From Acheta domesticus (Eukaryota; Arthropoda; Insecta; Orthoptera; Gryllidae): a stretch of DNA of 64,000 nucleotides. Positions 1 to 11,514 of this stretch are shown here, piece after piece. Position 1 is the first letter of the stretch. Each line of letters starts with the position of its first letter. The notes below the pieces were generated by a model that was given only the letters and a program-made list of their open reading frames with translations, was not told the origin of the DNA and did not search any database. Where the stretch lies: the NCBI GenBank assembly GCA_031308135.1, contig JAHLJT010009419.1, positions 31,400,869 through 31,464,868 of the forward strand, given 5' to 3'. The translations under genes and the position numbers were made by a program.

Positions 1-2050
1 TTTAAATATTTCATTTCATACTCCGAAACAATGAAATATCTAAAGATCTTCACTTTAAATGACCCTGAACAAAAACACTTGGCATTTAGAAGCTGTACAA
101 ACTCGGTTGTGATATTTAAAGTAAAATAGTCTATTAGTCCTTTAGTTATAATAAAATAAATAAAATCTTACATTTTGTAAAACTTTTACTTAATAAATAT
201 CACATTCGAAAAATAACGTTAGCAAAACAAATGTAAATTTCATTTTTGTTTTCCTCAGCGGTACGTATCAACAGCTGCAATGCTCATCGTCGCTGCTACA
301 GATATTTGTGGAGTTAATTGTTCTAAAATAAATTCTTTTTTCTCAAAACTACTCAATTCATCTCAAATAGCGAGAAAAAAATAACTATGAGACCACACAC
401 TCAAGAAAAGCATTTCCAAGAATGAGCTCTCCTAGCTCTTTGAAAGAACTCTTCTAGCAACCGAAAACATCTATGGACGCTACATTTCCCGCTTGCAGAA
501 AATCGACTGACTGAAAGTAACCAATGGAATGAGGTTTACATACAAACATGCATCCAGTTAAACATTACGTTATTTAACATACGCTCACGAATCAAGGAAA
601 ATCCTATAGTGTGTTTAATGCAACCCACTCAATTAATTTACTAGATTGGTTGACTTTAGATATAGCGAATTTGGGTAATCTGCATGATTTAGAGGCACAA
701 TTCAAATATTTGAGGAGTCATGCTATGCACAAAATGTTCTGTACTCGTGGCAACATTATTACGATATTTAATACTGGAGTGAATTAGGATATTATTTTTA
801 TTTTAGTAATTAAGGAATGTATACGTAATGTAACGTTTGCGGATATAAACGCATTTGGGCATATGATCGGGTGGGTACAGGCGAACTCGAGAGTTCGTGG
901 CCGTCAGCAAAAATGTATCGCAATCAGCTTTTTAGACAGGAAAAGGGAGTAATTCTATATATTGTGAAAATTGAAATAATTTTATTTATATTCCCCCTCT
1001 GCTTCTTCACGTTGCCCCGCTCCACCTCACCTGCTCCCTCAGTTATTTCCCACCCTACCACTCCCCGTTCTGTCACGCCCCGTCCCTTGCAATCCTCACC
1101 ACACAGCCCGTGCCGCTGTTCTACAATACAGGTATACAGATATGCTTTGCGAATTTCATTAAACCAAATTTTGGAGAAAAACATAATGATAGAATTTGGA
1201 GATAAAAGTATTCTCTTCAAATATTTCAAGTAAATAAGTATTTATGTAAAAGATACATTAATGTAAAAGAAAATTGGATTATTGCTTGAAAAACTTTGCA
1301 AGACGCTCAGAGATACATTATTTATACATCATAAGGTTATTATGAGTTTTCAAAATACTGCTACAGTTCTCTTACATTTGTAATAATGCATCTGGTTGCC
1401 ATGTAGTATAAGGTAATCCTTGTGGAGTAATAATCTGAGAGCATTAAAATACCTCTTCATTTATAAAGACTTCATTTATAAATATATTAATGAAGACCAC
1501 TTTAATAGACATATAGTTCGTATTTGCAATCATTAAACAAATATTCATTTTTAAAATCAAAGTAATAAAAGAATTTTCAAAATATGTGTAAACTGTAAAA
1601 ATATTTTTTCCTATATTATGGAAAATTTTCGCAACTTGTAAGTGGAAAAGATCACAGCTGAAGAAATAAATAATAAATTATTAGATGAAATGACACAACT
1701 CATAAATGCTTCTCACCGTGTTATAATATTTATGGAAAGTAATCGCAATATTATTTTTACTAGAGCTCTTAGAAATAAATTATATTTAAAATACAGGTTA
1801 CATATGAATATTCTTTTTTTCACTGGGACACCATTCAGCTACACGCAATTTCAAATGTTCCATTGGAGAGCTATGTAAACAAGTGTAACCACGGGATTAC
1901 CCTATTTAATCAAATCAATTCAGTAAATATCATAAATGTTCGATAATTGTTCTGCTTTCCAATGTATAGCAGACTTTAGCGTTCTTCGCTAATCATGCTT
2001 CTACTGTGAAAATGAATGGGAATCCAATTTATAAGTTATAACTCTAATAC
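1..2050. other. AT-rich non-coding stretch
   Basis: AT-rich sequence with only short open frames and no recognisable protein, RNA or repeat. A short C-rich patch lies near 1010-1110. One open frame of 78 codons begins at 1642, but its protein resembles nothing I recognise and its composition matches the surrounding AT-rich DNA. Confidence 0.5.
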
Positions 2051-2090
2051 AAGGATTGATAATGTTTTCAGCCGTTGATCATTTATTTTC

Positions 2091-2108
2091 CACACACACA
2101 CACACACA
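2091..2108. repeat. (CA)n microsatellite
   Basis: A CA dinucleotide run of about nine units next to a GC-rich island. It is an ordinary short microsatellite. Confidence 0.9.
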
Positions 2109-2129
2109 AGAGCAAATACTGAGGAATGA

Positions 2130-2480
2130 ATACGTTAAGCTCCGCGCGTGCCTGGAATTCATCAAGAGCTCTCGAAGGCTTGGATTTCCGAGGCGCGCGT
2201 GCTGGGTAAAGTTCAGAGGTCGCACGCGTCGCCTGCCTGCCCTGCGCGCGCAGAGGCCGCGGCGCGGTGCGACCCGCAATTAGCCTATCGGCGCGGGAGG
2301 GCGCGAGGGCGCGCGGGAGAGCAACAGAGGGCACGAGAGGGCGCGGGCAGGGGAGTGGGGGTAGATTGGACGAGGTCGGCTTTGGTAGGAAGGGCACGAG
2401 GCGTGCCGGAGGCTGATCGAGGGAGGGCTGGTGTAGAAGGGGTGGGTGTCCAGGCGGATGCTGGCATGTGCGGGTTGATG
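2130..2480. other. CpG-rich island 1
   Basis: A sharp rise in GC and CpG (many GCGCGC and GGCGCG blocks) over about 350 bp against an AT-rich background. Overlapping open frames occur on both strands but are low-complexity Arg/Ala/Pro/Gly-rich readings, as expected where stop codons are rare. It grades directly into the TG-rich tandem array to its right. It could be an unmethylated regulatory island; no promoter motif decides this. Confidence 0.5.
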
Positions 2481-2930
2481 TGGGCATGTGTGTAGTGGAG
2501 TTGGCGGGTGTAGGCTTGGATGGGCATCTGTGATCAGGTGTGGGTAGGTGACGAGTGTGGTCATGCGTGGCCAGATGAGGGCGTGTATGGGCAGATTTTC
2601 ATCAGCTCACACATGCCCACAAGTGTGGAAAAATGTGAGCAAGTGTGGCAGGTGTGAGCAAGTGAGGACAGGCGTGGGCGAGTTTGGGAAAGCATGGTCA
2701 GGTGTGGGCCACTCTGGGTGGGCAAGGGTGGCAAGTGTGGGCAAGTGTAGGCAAGAGTGGGCAGGTGTGGACAGATGTTGGCAAGTGTAGGTAGTTGTGG
2801 CAAAGAGTGGGTAAGTGTGAGTAAGTATGGATGAGTGTGGGCGGGTGTGGGTAAGTGTGAGTTCGTGTGGGTTGGTGTGGTTAAGTGTAGACTGTGGGTA
2901 AGTGTGTAGTGAAATGTGCAATAGTGGTTG
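2440..2930. repeat. Degenerate GTGTGGGCAA minisatellite (about 12 bp)
   Basis: A loosely repeated unit close to GTGTGGGCAAGT runs for about 490 bp, with variants that add TG or swap GGCAA for AGCAA. The plus strand is G/T-rich and the minus strand C/A-rich, so the minus strand reads open as His/Thr/Leu/Pro-rich protein. Those frames are by-products of the repeat and are not supported as genes. Confidence 0.7.
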
Positions 2931-3081
2931 GACGTGGGCGAGCTCGGGCGATCGCGGACGTGCGTGGACATGTGTGAGCATACGTTACCGTCGGCATGCG
3001 TGAGCTGATGTGGGTGGGAGAAAATGTCAGCCATGGGTTCGAACAGGAGGGCTTAGTCAAACCTAGACTTGCGTGGCTTGT

Positions 3082-3250
3082 GCCCGGACAAGTGTGAGCA
3101 AGCGCGGATGAGTGTGAACAAGCGCAGATGAATGTGAGCAAGCTCGGATGAGTGTGAGCAAGCGCGAATGAGTGTGAGCAAGCGCGAATGAGTGTGAGCA
3201 AGCGCGGATGAGTGTGAGCAAGCGCGGTTGAGCGCGAGAGAACGTGAGTA
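3082..3250. repeat. 20-bp tandem repeat, about 8 copies
   Basis: The unit AGCGCGGATGAGTGTGAGCA repeats about eight times with a few substitutions, for example CGCGAAT for CGCGGAT. Because 20 is not a multiple of three, the repeat reads open in several frames, which explains the overlapping minus-strand frames here. It follows the related but more degenerate 12-bp array, as if both grew from one G/T-rich seed. Confidence 0.85.
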
Positions 3251-3259
3251 AAGATGGTG

Positions 3260-3490
3260 GGTGGGCGTGGGCGAGGGAGTGGGTGAAGCATGGGGCGCGC
3301 GTTGTCGATCCGAGTTGGACCTCCTGCGTCGCGACGTGACGCAACGTGTGCTACAGCTCCGATCGCCAATTAGCCTGTCGCAACGCCACCGCAGACCTGT
3401 TGGGGAGCGGACACCGGAAAATCGAAATGGAACCGCTGCTCTAGACGTAACTGAATGGCGTAAACGCAAGCTGTCTTCTCTAACGTGAGA
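3260..3490. other. GC-rich flank of the tandem arrays
   Basis: A short GC-rich segment right of the 20-bp array, ending abruptly at AT-rich DNA near 3495. A 75-codon plus frame lies here, but its product resembles no family I know and it has no splice or promoter context. Confidence 0.35.
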
Positions 3491-3494
3491 GCGT

Positions 3495-4540
3495 CGCATT
3501 AAAAAAATCGTGTTCTAGCGTTGTTGCCGTAGGAGAAATGCGTCTTTCCACATGGTTTAATTGATATAATTGATGATAATTATACGGATGTAATATTCAC
3601 ATTAATGTAATGTGGGTTTACTTTTCATAAATTTATAACACGCGAAAATAATTCCGTTTATAACAATTCAATAATTGAAGAAAAAATATTTTAGAATCCT
3701 TTAAAAATATTATTTCACTTTGACGTTTATAATTCAAACACTAGGAAAACTAATTGAATATATGAAAGACATGTCAAAATCACATCGCAAAATTATGTAA
3801 ACATGAAGAACTGACAAAAATCAATGACCATTCTAGTACGGTATCCTTTAAAAAAAGTGAATATTTTTCTTTCTTATTCTAAGGGATAAATTAGAATAAA
3901 TAATGACAAACCGCGTAAGCTGTAACAACACCGAACAACATTAACACTGACTGAGGGCTCGTATTCCGATGACATGTCATCTTTTTATTGGTGCATTCTA
4001 TAATTAATAATGTAAATGTATGAAAATTGTACATGAATGTTTATTACGATATATAGGAGACAGAAATGTATAGTTATTAGTCTATTTTTTGTAATTTTTC
4101 AATTTGTAGGACATTTTCTGGAACTTTGCGTCATTTTAAGCATTTTTTCCTTTTCGTGTTTTCTGTTAGTGAATGTATCAAGGTTTTTTTTGTATTATCA
4201 GTTAATGACAAAGTTCACAATTGCAGTAGACTCGGTTTTTGAACACTGAAGATCAGACGGATCTCCCCTCTTAACACTGACGGATGGACGATCGGAGCTA
4301 AGGATTACATTTCCTCCTAAAATAAAGACTTAATATTAAATGTAATTATTTAAAAAATGTATTTGAAGTTGTAAAATTAATTAGATAAATAAACATATTC
4401 ATACAAAATTTTTAGTATGTTTTAAATAATTTGGTAATTTTGCCCTAATTTTTAAGTCATTTTATAAGTCGTATTCTTCTTACTTTTATGTCATTTTATA
4501 GATCATTTTCGAAGACCTTTAGTTCATCAGGATCCGAGGC
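3495..4540. other. AT-rich non-coding stretch
   Basis: AT-rich with no repeat, RNA or protein signature that I can see. A 70-codon open frame near 4037 is strongly Phe/Ile/Leu-rich, which is the reading expected of T-rich DNA. Confidence 0.5.
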
Positions 4541-4639
4541 CTGCTGATAAGGAACGCCGACGAGCGTGCGGGCAGAGGAGCAAATTGCTGGAAGGGAAGA
4601 GGAGGTGGACAAGCGCCAGGTCACCGGGGAGGAGCTGCT

Positions 4640-4726
<87 letters not shown>

Positions 4727-4970
4727 CGCGCGCGCGGCCGCGACCTCGCAATCAAGCGCGCCCGTTATTACGCAGGCGCCGGGCGCTCTTCTGCGCTGAT
4801 GGAGAACCGATAACGAGGCCGTGATGGCCGCGCTGCGCTGCACCCGCCCTCCACGCTCGAGGCGGCCTCCTCACGCCCCCTCTTTCGTCCCATCCCCGCC
4901 CACCCATCCCCGCCCCTTTCGTGCCCCCCACACTTACGTGTTCCTACAGCTCTTGCTTGCCTGCCCCGTC
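4540..4970. other. CpG-rich island 2, built around a CGG repeat
   Basis: A GC island of about 430 bp. The left part holds a perfect CGG run; the right part is C-rich on the plus strand. Frames through it give poly-Ala on either strand or poly-Arg, so codon content cannot support a gene. It ends at AT-rich DNA near 4980. Confidence 0.55.
4645..4724. repeat. Perfect (CGG)n trinucleotide run, about 26 units
   Basis: About 79 bp of uninterrupted CGG starts just after CTGAGCA and ends at GCGAGCGCG. Lack of interruptions suggests recent expansion or slippage. It sits in a CpG-rich island, the same context as the expandable human CGG repeats. Reading frame alone would give a 25-residue Ala tract, but no host protein is evident. 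Confidence 0.95.
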
Positions 4971-5936
4971 TCCGTTGTTTTTGTCATAAGTGTTAATTTT
5001 GGTGAATTAGTTACTTTTCCACTTACGTTGGCGTGCACAGCCTCAAAGAATAAGGCGGGCCAACTTCATGTTTGGCCTCCACTAGGTTTCCTTTTCCATT
5101 AATTTTTTTATTAAGTATAATATATTTTACTAGTAAATAAATAAAACAATCCCCAAGAAAAACTAAATTTTAACTTTTATGATACAATTAATAAATTCTA
5201 TGCTCAATTATACACTGGGTTGCTAGAGTTTTTGGAGAGCTTCTTTCCCCAAAGTAGAGTATGACTTCCCCAAATATCAGCTTAAAAGGGAAAAAATCAG
5301 TTGTTCATATTTATAGATATAAAATGTTTTACTACATGAGGCTCGATATTCCTTTCAAAATGTTTAGGGCCTATGAGCACTCACATTATTTATTATGTGA
5401 GTGATATTCAATCGAAATGGTCTATATCACCTTGTCTCTAATTGTCTAGGCTCAGGGTAAAATATTTTACTTATTTCTAGCTATTGGCCTCTGTGTTTGA
5501 GTTTCGCTTCTCAAGACTTTGCCTCCCTCATTCGAACAACGTCATATCGTCTTCTCACTTCCCTGTTCTTTCAATGACATCCCTGCTGGTTTCGCTGTCG
5601 GTTTTAAAATGGGTCGTCTATTGCCTCTCGTGCTCTCATAATTCATTATTCAAACAAAATTACGAGTATTTAAATTATCTTTGCGTACACATATGTGGTT
5701 TTTAATGTCATTATATTTAATTTTGAGGAAGAATTTCGGCGCCTTCTCTACGCCAGAGTTTCTCAGCCTTCCGCCGCCTCTTCCCTTCCTTCCCTCTTCT
5801 GACTCCATGCTTTGCTTTTCTGAAAATATTATCTGCAATTTTTCTGTAGTTACCGCTCAAATTGTATTTTCATTGACTCTCCAATGCTCTCATTATTCAT
5901 TGCATGCAATCTATTATTAATTTACAATGCGCGAAC

Positions 5937-5990
5937 GAAAACTATGCAGCCTCCCGCCATGTGAGAGATGTGTGTGATTTTCTTAGATAT
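5937..5990 (+). repeat. Fragment matching the 30.7-kb dispersed repeat
   Basis: The stretch GAAAACTATGC ... CCATGTGAGAGATGTGTG aligns with GAAAACTACGC ... ACTATGTGAGAGGTGTC near 30748-30795. The match is about 40-50 bp, so it is probably a small piece of the same interspersed family. Confidence 0.4.
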
Positions 5991-6034
5991 TCAGGACCTC
6001 AGGATAAATCCAAAAATAATTGAAGTTTAGATTT

Positions 6035-6082
6035 TGACTGATACTGATACTGACTACTGATACTGATACTGATATTGATATT
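6035..6082. repeat. (ACTGAT)n microsatellite
   Basis: A hexamer repeat, with one unit shortened and one TGATATT variant. Confidence 0.85.
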
Positions 6083-6959
6083 TTTAATTGTGTTATTCCA
6101 CTTATCGTATTGAGCGAACCGACTAACTTCTCATACAGAGTTCTCAAAACTCAGCGAAGTCATGTGCCTGCGAGTCTGCAAGAAAGAGGCCGCCCTCTTA
6201 ATATTTGCGATTCACTTGTTGCTTTATAGAACGGCAATATTATTTATATTTTGGTGTGGAAAGAATTGTTGTACAGCGAATCGATACTATATTGTGTTAT
6301 TGAAATATTCACAATACAATTCATGTTATTGCAGTACTGACTGTTTGTATTGAAATATTTGATTTATTGGTGTGTTATGAAAGCATCTTATTTGTTGTTT
6401 TTGAGTTGTTGTGAAATCAACACTTTCGGAAAATCATTTTATATTGTTTTGTTCAGCAACATTTTTACTTTTGTAGGCATCTGGTCAAAATTATTTTAAA
6501 ATACCTCAATTATCTGGACGCAGTTCTTAGACCTCTCCTTTTGAATCATTGTGAGGACGACGGAAGTGATCTCAACATTCTCAAAACGAAAAATAATACG
6601 GTCTTATATTAATCTAAGCTTACTATACTTCAAAGCAGAGAATGTTTTCATTCCAAAGAAGGCCAAGTTCTGAACTTTTATCTTCCTAGTGAAGCTATTA
6701 CTCATTAATCTTTTACGATACGTATCCTAAAATTCCAAAAAAATTCTTAGGTCACTGCTTTTTACTGATAAAGTCTCAGCATTTTTTACGACCTTCGTTT
6801 TACACTAATGCCATTTTTCTGTTTCCCGTTCCTATAAGACAATCATGTTGCTCCTCCACCCAAGCTCTTTCATCTATTAGGTCAGTACTCTTCAATAGCC
6901 CTTGTTATTCCTTTTCCGACCTCCTCCATCTTCGCACCCTTCTACATCAGCTTATCGTG

Positions 6960-7560
6960 TTGCTCTCCACTGTCTCCTTCCCATCCCATTGGCCCGCGCT
7001 CTTCCGCCGGCATCGGACGCCTCGCTCCGCCCTTCCGCCTCCCCGCCCCCTCCCCGGCCCCTCCCCGCCATCGCCTCGCCGCCGCCCCGCTGCCACCCCG
7101 CCACCGAGGCCGACGTCCCCTCCTTGCCGCCACCGCCCCCTCCCCGTCCCCCGCTCCGCCGCCCCCGGCCGGCGCCCCCGCCCCGCCACCCCCGCTCCGC
7201 CGCCCCCGCCCCGCCGCCCCCGCCCCGCCGCCCCCTCCCCGCCGGCCCCGCCCCATCGCTTCCCTTCCGAGGCCCGCATTAAGGGCCCGATCGTGCTTTG
7301 GAAAACAGTACGAGCCGCGTATAACCCCGGCCGAGGGCCGCGCCGGGCCGGGCTGGGCGGGCCCCGCGAAAACAAGCCTCTTCTTTAACCTTAGTATCTC
7401 GGAGAGCGGTTTCGCTGGACCGTTAAAAGCGGCTCCTGGGTAAAGAGAGCAGGCCCCGGGGCGGAGTGGTAATAACCTCCAAGAGAGAGAACGCAGGCGG
7501 GGGCGGGGGCGGGGGCGGGGGCGAACCGGAGAGAGCGCACTGAGGCGGCAGGCTTGCTTC
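6960..7560. other. CpG-rich island 3, strongly C-rich on the plus strand
   Basis: From about 6990 to 7260 the plus strand is almost all C/G with runs of CCGCCCC, giving Pro/Ala/Arg-rich open frames on both strands. The reverse strand carries dense G-runs able to form G-quadruplexes. A second half (7300-7560) is mixed GC. No coding signature survives the composition bias. Confidence 0.55.
7496..7524 (+). repeat. (GGGGGC)n hexanucleotide run
   Basis: Four to five GGGGGC units, a strong G-quadruplex candidate on the plus strand at the right edge of island 3. Confidence 0.85.
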
Positions 7561-7569
7561 TGTGAGGAA

Positions 7570-8180
7570 GAAGAACATCAGCGCAGCGGCAGCCGAAACA
7601 TCCGCCTTGAAAAAGGACTCAAAACTTTTAGACGAAGGACACACTAATATGCAAACTTCTATTGAACCATACATAAATGTCCTTTGAGTTACATTTCTGC
7701 TAGATGTTGTTTCTTGTCTTGTGAGGACTTAAAGAGCCCTACTTTCACAAAAAACAAATAGCTGACCGTGCTTACGAAACACATTCATTGATGCATTTGG
7801 TTAAGTAGAAATGTGATAAATACGAACTGCGAATATGTTTATATATAATATTTTACCACCACATTGATTTTTGTAGTTATTATTACTCTCACTGGCCCGT
7901 TAACTTTGACCATGTCGGTTTATCGGCCAGTTAATAAATAAAATAATACTTTTAGAGTATTTACGACACTTAATATTAAAATTATTTTTTTTAATTTTTA
8001 AATTGGTACCTTAAGCAATACCTAATTATAATTGAATTTATTTTGCATTGCACTCGTTTTTTTGAGAATTTTTTGAATTAATTCTAAAACCTATGTTTTT
8101 TATTAAGTACAAGAACCCACACCCCTTTTCTTACTCCGATATTTTGTTCTCTTTATTTCTAATAATTCTTCCTGTCTCTT
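7570..8180. other. AT-rich non-coding stretch
   Basis: No repeat, RNA or coding signal that I can recognise between the two GC islands. Confidence 0.5.
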
Positions 8181-9000
8181 GCAGTCCTTTATTACTCTCT
8201 CAGCAAATTGCAAACCGCACTACCTCCGACTTGTAATTCTGCCCACACAATACTTCTCTCAGAAGCAAAAGAACTCCGCGTTCTTTGTGAGGCCCGGTCT
8301 AATCATCATCGTCAACATCACGGGTCACAGGATACCTTCCAGCGACGTCGCCAACGAGGTGGGTAACTTCGGCGACGACGCTAGCAGCGGAAGCGGCTGG
8401 CCCGAGTGGTTCTCGTTTCCGCCGCGGGCGCCGTTAGCGTCACTGCTGCGCCATTATCTTCCCTAAAAAATTAAAGTAGTGCTCGCTAGAGCTGTTTAAA
8501 ATTTATTAGCCTCGCGTTCGCGAACCCGGTGCGGTGCAGTGCGGCCTTTCGCTATGCTACGCGACGCGGGCACGTCGGGCAGAGGCAGGGGACCCGGGGC
8601 TATCTCATCAAGACGGTGCCGCGCGGCGACAAGTTTTCCGCGTTGGTTTTCCAGGAGGGCCCTCTTGATAAGACGTCCCCGCTCGGGTCGCTCGACCAAC
8701 TCCTGACGGGGGCGGGGGCGGGCTCGGAGCGAGAAAGGAAAGGGGTCGGAACCGACATGGAGCTGGAGATGGATGGAAGCCGGGCAGAGAGAGAGAGAGA
8801 GAGGAAGAGGGAGAGGGAATGGAATGCAGAGGAGTGCGAGGAGCAGAGAAGTGGATGGTGAGCGCAGTGAAGGAGTGAAAGTGTTGTAGAGACAAGGTGG
8901 TGACGATACTGAAGTGTTGGCGGGGTGGGTATACGGCAAAAGGACGGATGGACGGCAAAAGGCGGACGCGACGTGGAAGCTAGGAGGTGTTGCCAAATTT

Positions 9001-9410
9001 GGACCGAGACGCGGCCGAGACGCGGCCGAGACGCGGCCGAGACGCGGCCGAGACGCGGCCGAGACGCGGCCGAGACGCGGCCTTGACGCGGCCGAGACGC
9101 GGCCTTGACGCGGCCTTGACGCGGCCGAGACGCGGCCGAGACGCGGCCGAGACGCGGCCGAGACGCGGCCGAGACGCGGCCGAGACGCGGCCGAGACGCG
9201 GGCGAGACAGGGCCGAGACGCGGCCGAGACGCGGCCGAGACGGGGCCGAGACGGGGCCGAGACGGGGCCGAGACGGGGCCGAGACGGGACCCAGACGGGA
9301 CCGAGACGGGGCCGAGACGGGACCCAGACGGGACCGAGACGGGGCCGAGACGGGACCGAGACGGGGCCGAGACGGGGCCAAGAAAGGGGCCGAGAAAGGG
9401 GCCGATACGA
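9001..9410. repeat. 11-bp minisatellite (GAGACGCGGCC)n, about 37 copies
   Basis: Unit GAGACGCGGCC repeated about 37 times. Variants are ordered along the array: GCGGCC units dominate the left half, with four or so TTGACGCGGCC units near 9080-9120, and GGGGCC or GGGACC units dominate the right half. This is typical of local array growth by unequal exchange. As 11 is not a multiple of three and no unit contains a stop, long frames are open on both strands, translating as an 11-residue repeat such as RPRRGRDAAET. Confidence 0.95.
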
Positions 9411-9624
9411 GGCAGAGACGGAGATGAGGCGGGACGAGGTGGGTAGGGTTCCCGAGCGGGGCAGAAGAGAGGACGAATTAGGGGCGAGGCGGGGACGGCA
9501 CGGGGACGGAGCGCTGTGGAAGCGGAACTGAGGCGGAATACGGCGAAGTAGGGCAGATCGGGGACGTAGACGGTTGTTGGCGTAGGAGGTACAGAGACGA
9601 GGTGGCGGGGGACGGGAGCTCTGT

Positions 9625-9730
9625 CGGCGAGATAAAAGGCGGGCGGGCGCAGGAGAGCGCGCCGAGGCGGCCCCGGGCGCTTCTTAAGAAACGAGAACTT
9701 TTGTCTACTTCGTGTCCTCTCTGGCAGCGA
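9625..9730 (+). promoter_or_regulatory. Weak candidate TATA-type promoter
   Basis: GATAAAAGG lies near 9630 inside a CpG-rich block, followed about 80 bp later by a pyrimidine-rich CTTTTGTCTACTTCGTGTCC stretch. No clear initiator sits 30 bp downstream and no ORF with recognised homology follows. Confidence 0.15.
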
Positions 9731-9949
9731 CGTGTGCCGCCGCCGCCGCCGCCGCCCGCTTTGCATGGGGCCCCGAGACGACTTTCGCCTCGCGCGGCGC
9801 CGTCTCAGATGGAGATAAGCGTCTTCGCCTGCGACTTCTCGGAGGAGGATGCGGCCCAGGGGCATTGTCGCTGAGGTACGGGGCATGTGGGAGACAGGCA
9901 CCGAGGAGACTGCACGAAATTTTTAGAACACAGGGAGGGCAGTCATGAC

Positions 9950-10700
9950 AAAAACTATCTGTATATTTGGGAAAATGGCTTTAAATATTTGTATGTGTAT
10001 TCTGAAAACGTCTAAGAAATGGGTGTCATACGTTTAATATTTGTACAAAGAAAAATTTCCATTTATAATAGAGAATCAAGTGAAACTATGAAATGCAATC
10101 ATGAAGGACAATAAATAAAAATTTAATTTTAAGATTTGTCAATAATTTTTCAAATTTAGAAATATTCCATATTTTTACCATCTATTCAGTTTTAAATAAA
10201 CTGGTGTAGTTACACATTTTGCTTTTATAATTTTTTTAAAAATCCCATTCAAACTGTTATTAATAGAATGTATTTTTTCTGCGACTACCTCATAAAAAAT
10301 GGGTTTCGCAATAAAAATAGGAAATTTTATGTATTATTTTCATTAAAAATCCTGATGTGCTTTGTCAACTCTAAATATTAGTAACATGAACAATTCAATG
10401 CAACTGACAATTTCCATACAAACTCTGTCGTACGCTTTCGAACTACTGTTCACTTTAAAAGTATTTTTATTGAAACTTCTCGATTATTCGAATCATTGAT
10501 GGCGAAATGAGAATTTGTGCCAATGGAAGTAGAAGAATAAGAAATTGGTTTTAAAAAGTAATTAAATTCTGTGGTTATATAAAATATGTCCCTATTATAA
10601 ATAATATCTAATTATATTTTAATATAAAAAATGTAATCAGTATGCAGGCAAAGGATGAAGGAGTCAGTCGTTTTTGCAGCAAACAAATGAATAACTGTAA
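9950..10700. other. AT-rich non-coding stretch
   Basis: AT-rich and featureless to my reading. Confidence 0.5.
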
Positions 10701-10706
10701 ATGTTT

Positions 10707-10800
10707 ACTTACACAGTACTTTGGTTCTTTAACGCCAACAAAAGTTCTTCATATTCACATTACTCACCTGCAACAAAAAACGTACAATTAGTTATTACAT
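10707..10800 (-). promoter_or_regulatory. Candidate recursive-splice (ratchet) site 1 with RS-exon
   Basis: Read on the minus strand: a CTAAT branch-point-like motif near 10789-10793, then a pyrimidine tract (TTTTTTGTTGCAG) ending at 10768, followed without a gap by a strong donor GTGAGTAATG starting at 10767. A second donor GTAAGT (10712 down to 10707) follows 55 bp later. The acceptor joined to a donor is the definition of a zero-length exon used in recursive splicing, and the second donor would define a 55-bp RS-exon. Translating from the junction gives an in-frame stop, so inclusion would probably not yield coding sequence. What is seen: the motif order and spacing. What is inferred: its use in vivo. 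Confidence 0.6.
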
Positions 10801-10819
10801 AGGGATCAACTTGTACCTA

Positions 10820-11510
10820 AATATTGAATATACCATTGTCCAAAGCATCAGACAATGCAATATGTACGCAGATCACTATGAGGGTACAAAATGTAAACTC
10901 ATACTCAACGTCAACAAACCATCTAGGATGATTCAGTGCCCCTCGTTCAGCAGAGAGGGGCAACAACACTAGATGTATATGTTTACAAACAAAAGTTCTC
11001 ATTCTCAGATGTATCCAATCTGACCCACTGGACAGAGACTTTTAGAGATCTGTGTAGATTTGTTGAAAAAACTATATATGCTCAAAACTTGTTCTAGATA
11101 TTAAACTCTCTACGCCATCTAAACCAGAGAGAATGGAGGCTATCAGCTTCTTGTCTGACCACAACGACGTTTGTTAAATCACGTTGGAAAAGGTGTCGCT
11201 CGAGCTTTGTAACGCATTGTATGTTCCTTTGTCATTCAACCAAAACTGTCCAGAACTGCTAGCATCTAGAATTAAAGAGCTTATTTACAAGTGCCATAAA
11301 TGCATTTGCGTTTGTTTTCGAGTTTTACGTATCAAAGTATTCTTTGCTATCTTGATGCCAAATTTTGTGGTAAAAGATTGCATCCATGCAATGATAAATG
11401 GCACTCGCAAATCTTTCAGTAACTATATGAATGTGAGTAATAAACCTTCCTGAAAATTGTTTCATTAATTTTTGATCGATTGACTGACTGTTTAATGCTT
11501 TCGGGAACGT
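10820..11510. other. Non-coding stretch of mixed composition
   Basis: No protein, RNA or repeat signature that I recognise. Open frames of up to 89 codons are present but give unfamiliar, low-information products. Confidence 0.4.
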
Positions 11511-11514
11511 TCAC

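Larger units (their letters stand above)
4980..6950. other. AT-rich non-coding stretch with small repeats
   Basis: Mostly AT-rich with nothing coding. It contains a short ACTGAT microsatellite (6035-6082) and, at about 5937-5990, a segment matching a dispersed repeat also present near 30745. Confidence 0.5.
8330..9880. other. Large CpG-rich island 4 containing an 11-bp array
   Basis: About 1.5 kb of GC/CpG-rich DNA. It includes a (GA)n run near 8786-8802, the 11-bp minisatellite at 9001-9410 and a possible TATA-like element (GATAAAAG) near 9630. A minus-strand open frame of over 400 codons crosses the whole block, but its middle is the translated minisatellite and its ends are low-complexity, so I do not call a gene. 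Confidence 0.55.

Noticed and set aside
1020..1045. GCAG|GTGAGG on the minus strand as a third ratchet site
   Set aside because: The upstream minus-strand sequence is purine-rich (GGGAGC), so there is no usable polypyrimidine tract.
8600..9901. 433-codon minus-strand open frame
   Set aside because: Its centre is the translated 11-bp minisatellite, and the ends are low-complexity. Both strands are open at once, so stop-free length carries no coding evidence.
10800..10825. TTTAG|GTACAAG on the minus strand just upstream of site 1
   Set aside because: The donor GTACAA is weak and the pyrimidine tract is poor; probably chance in AT-rich DNA.
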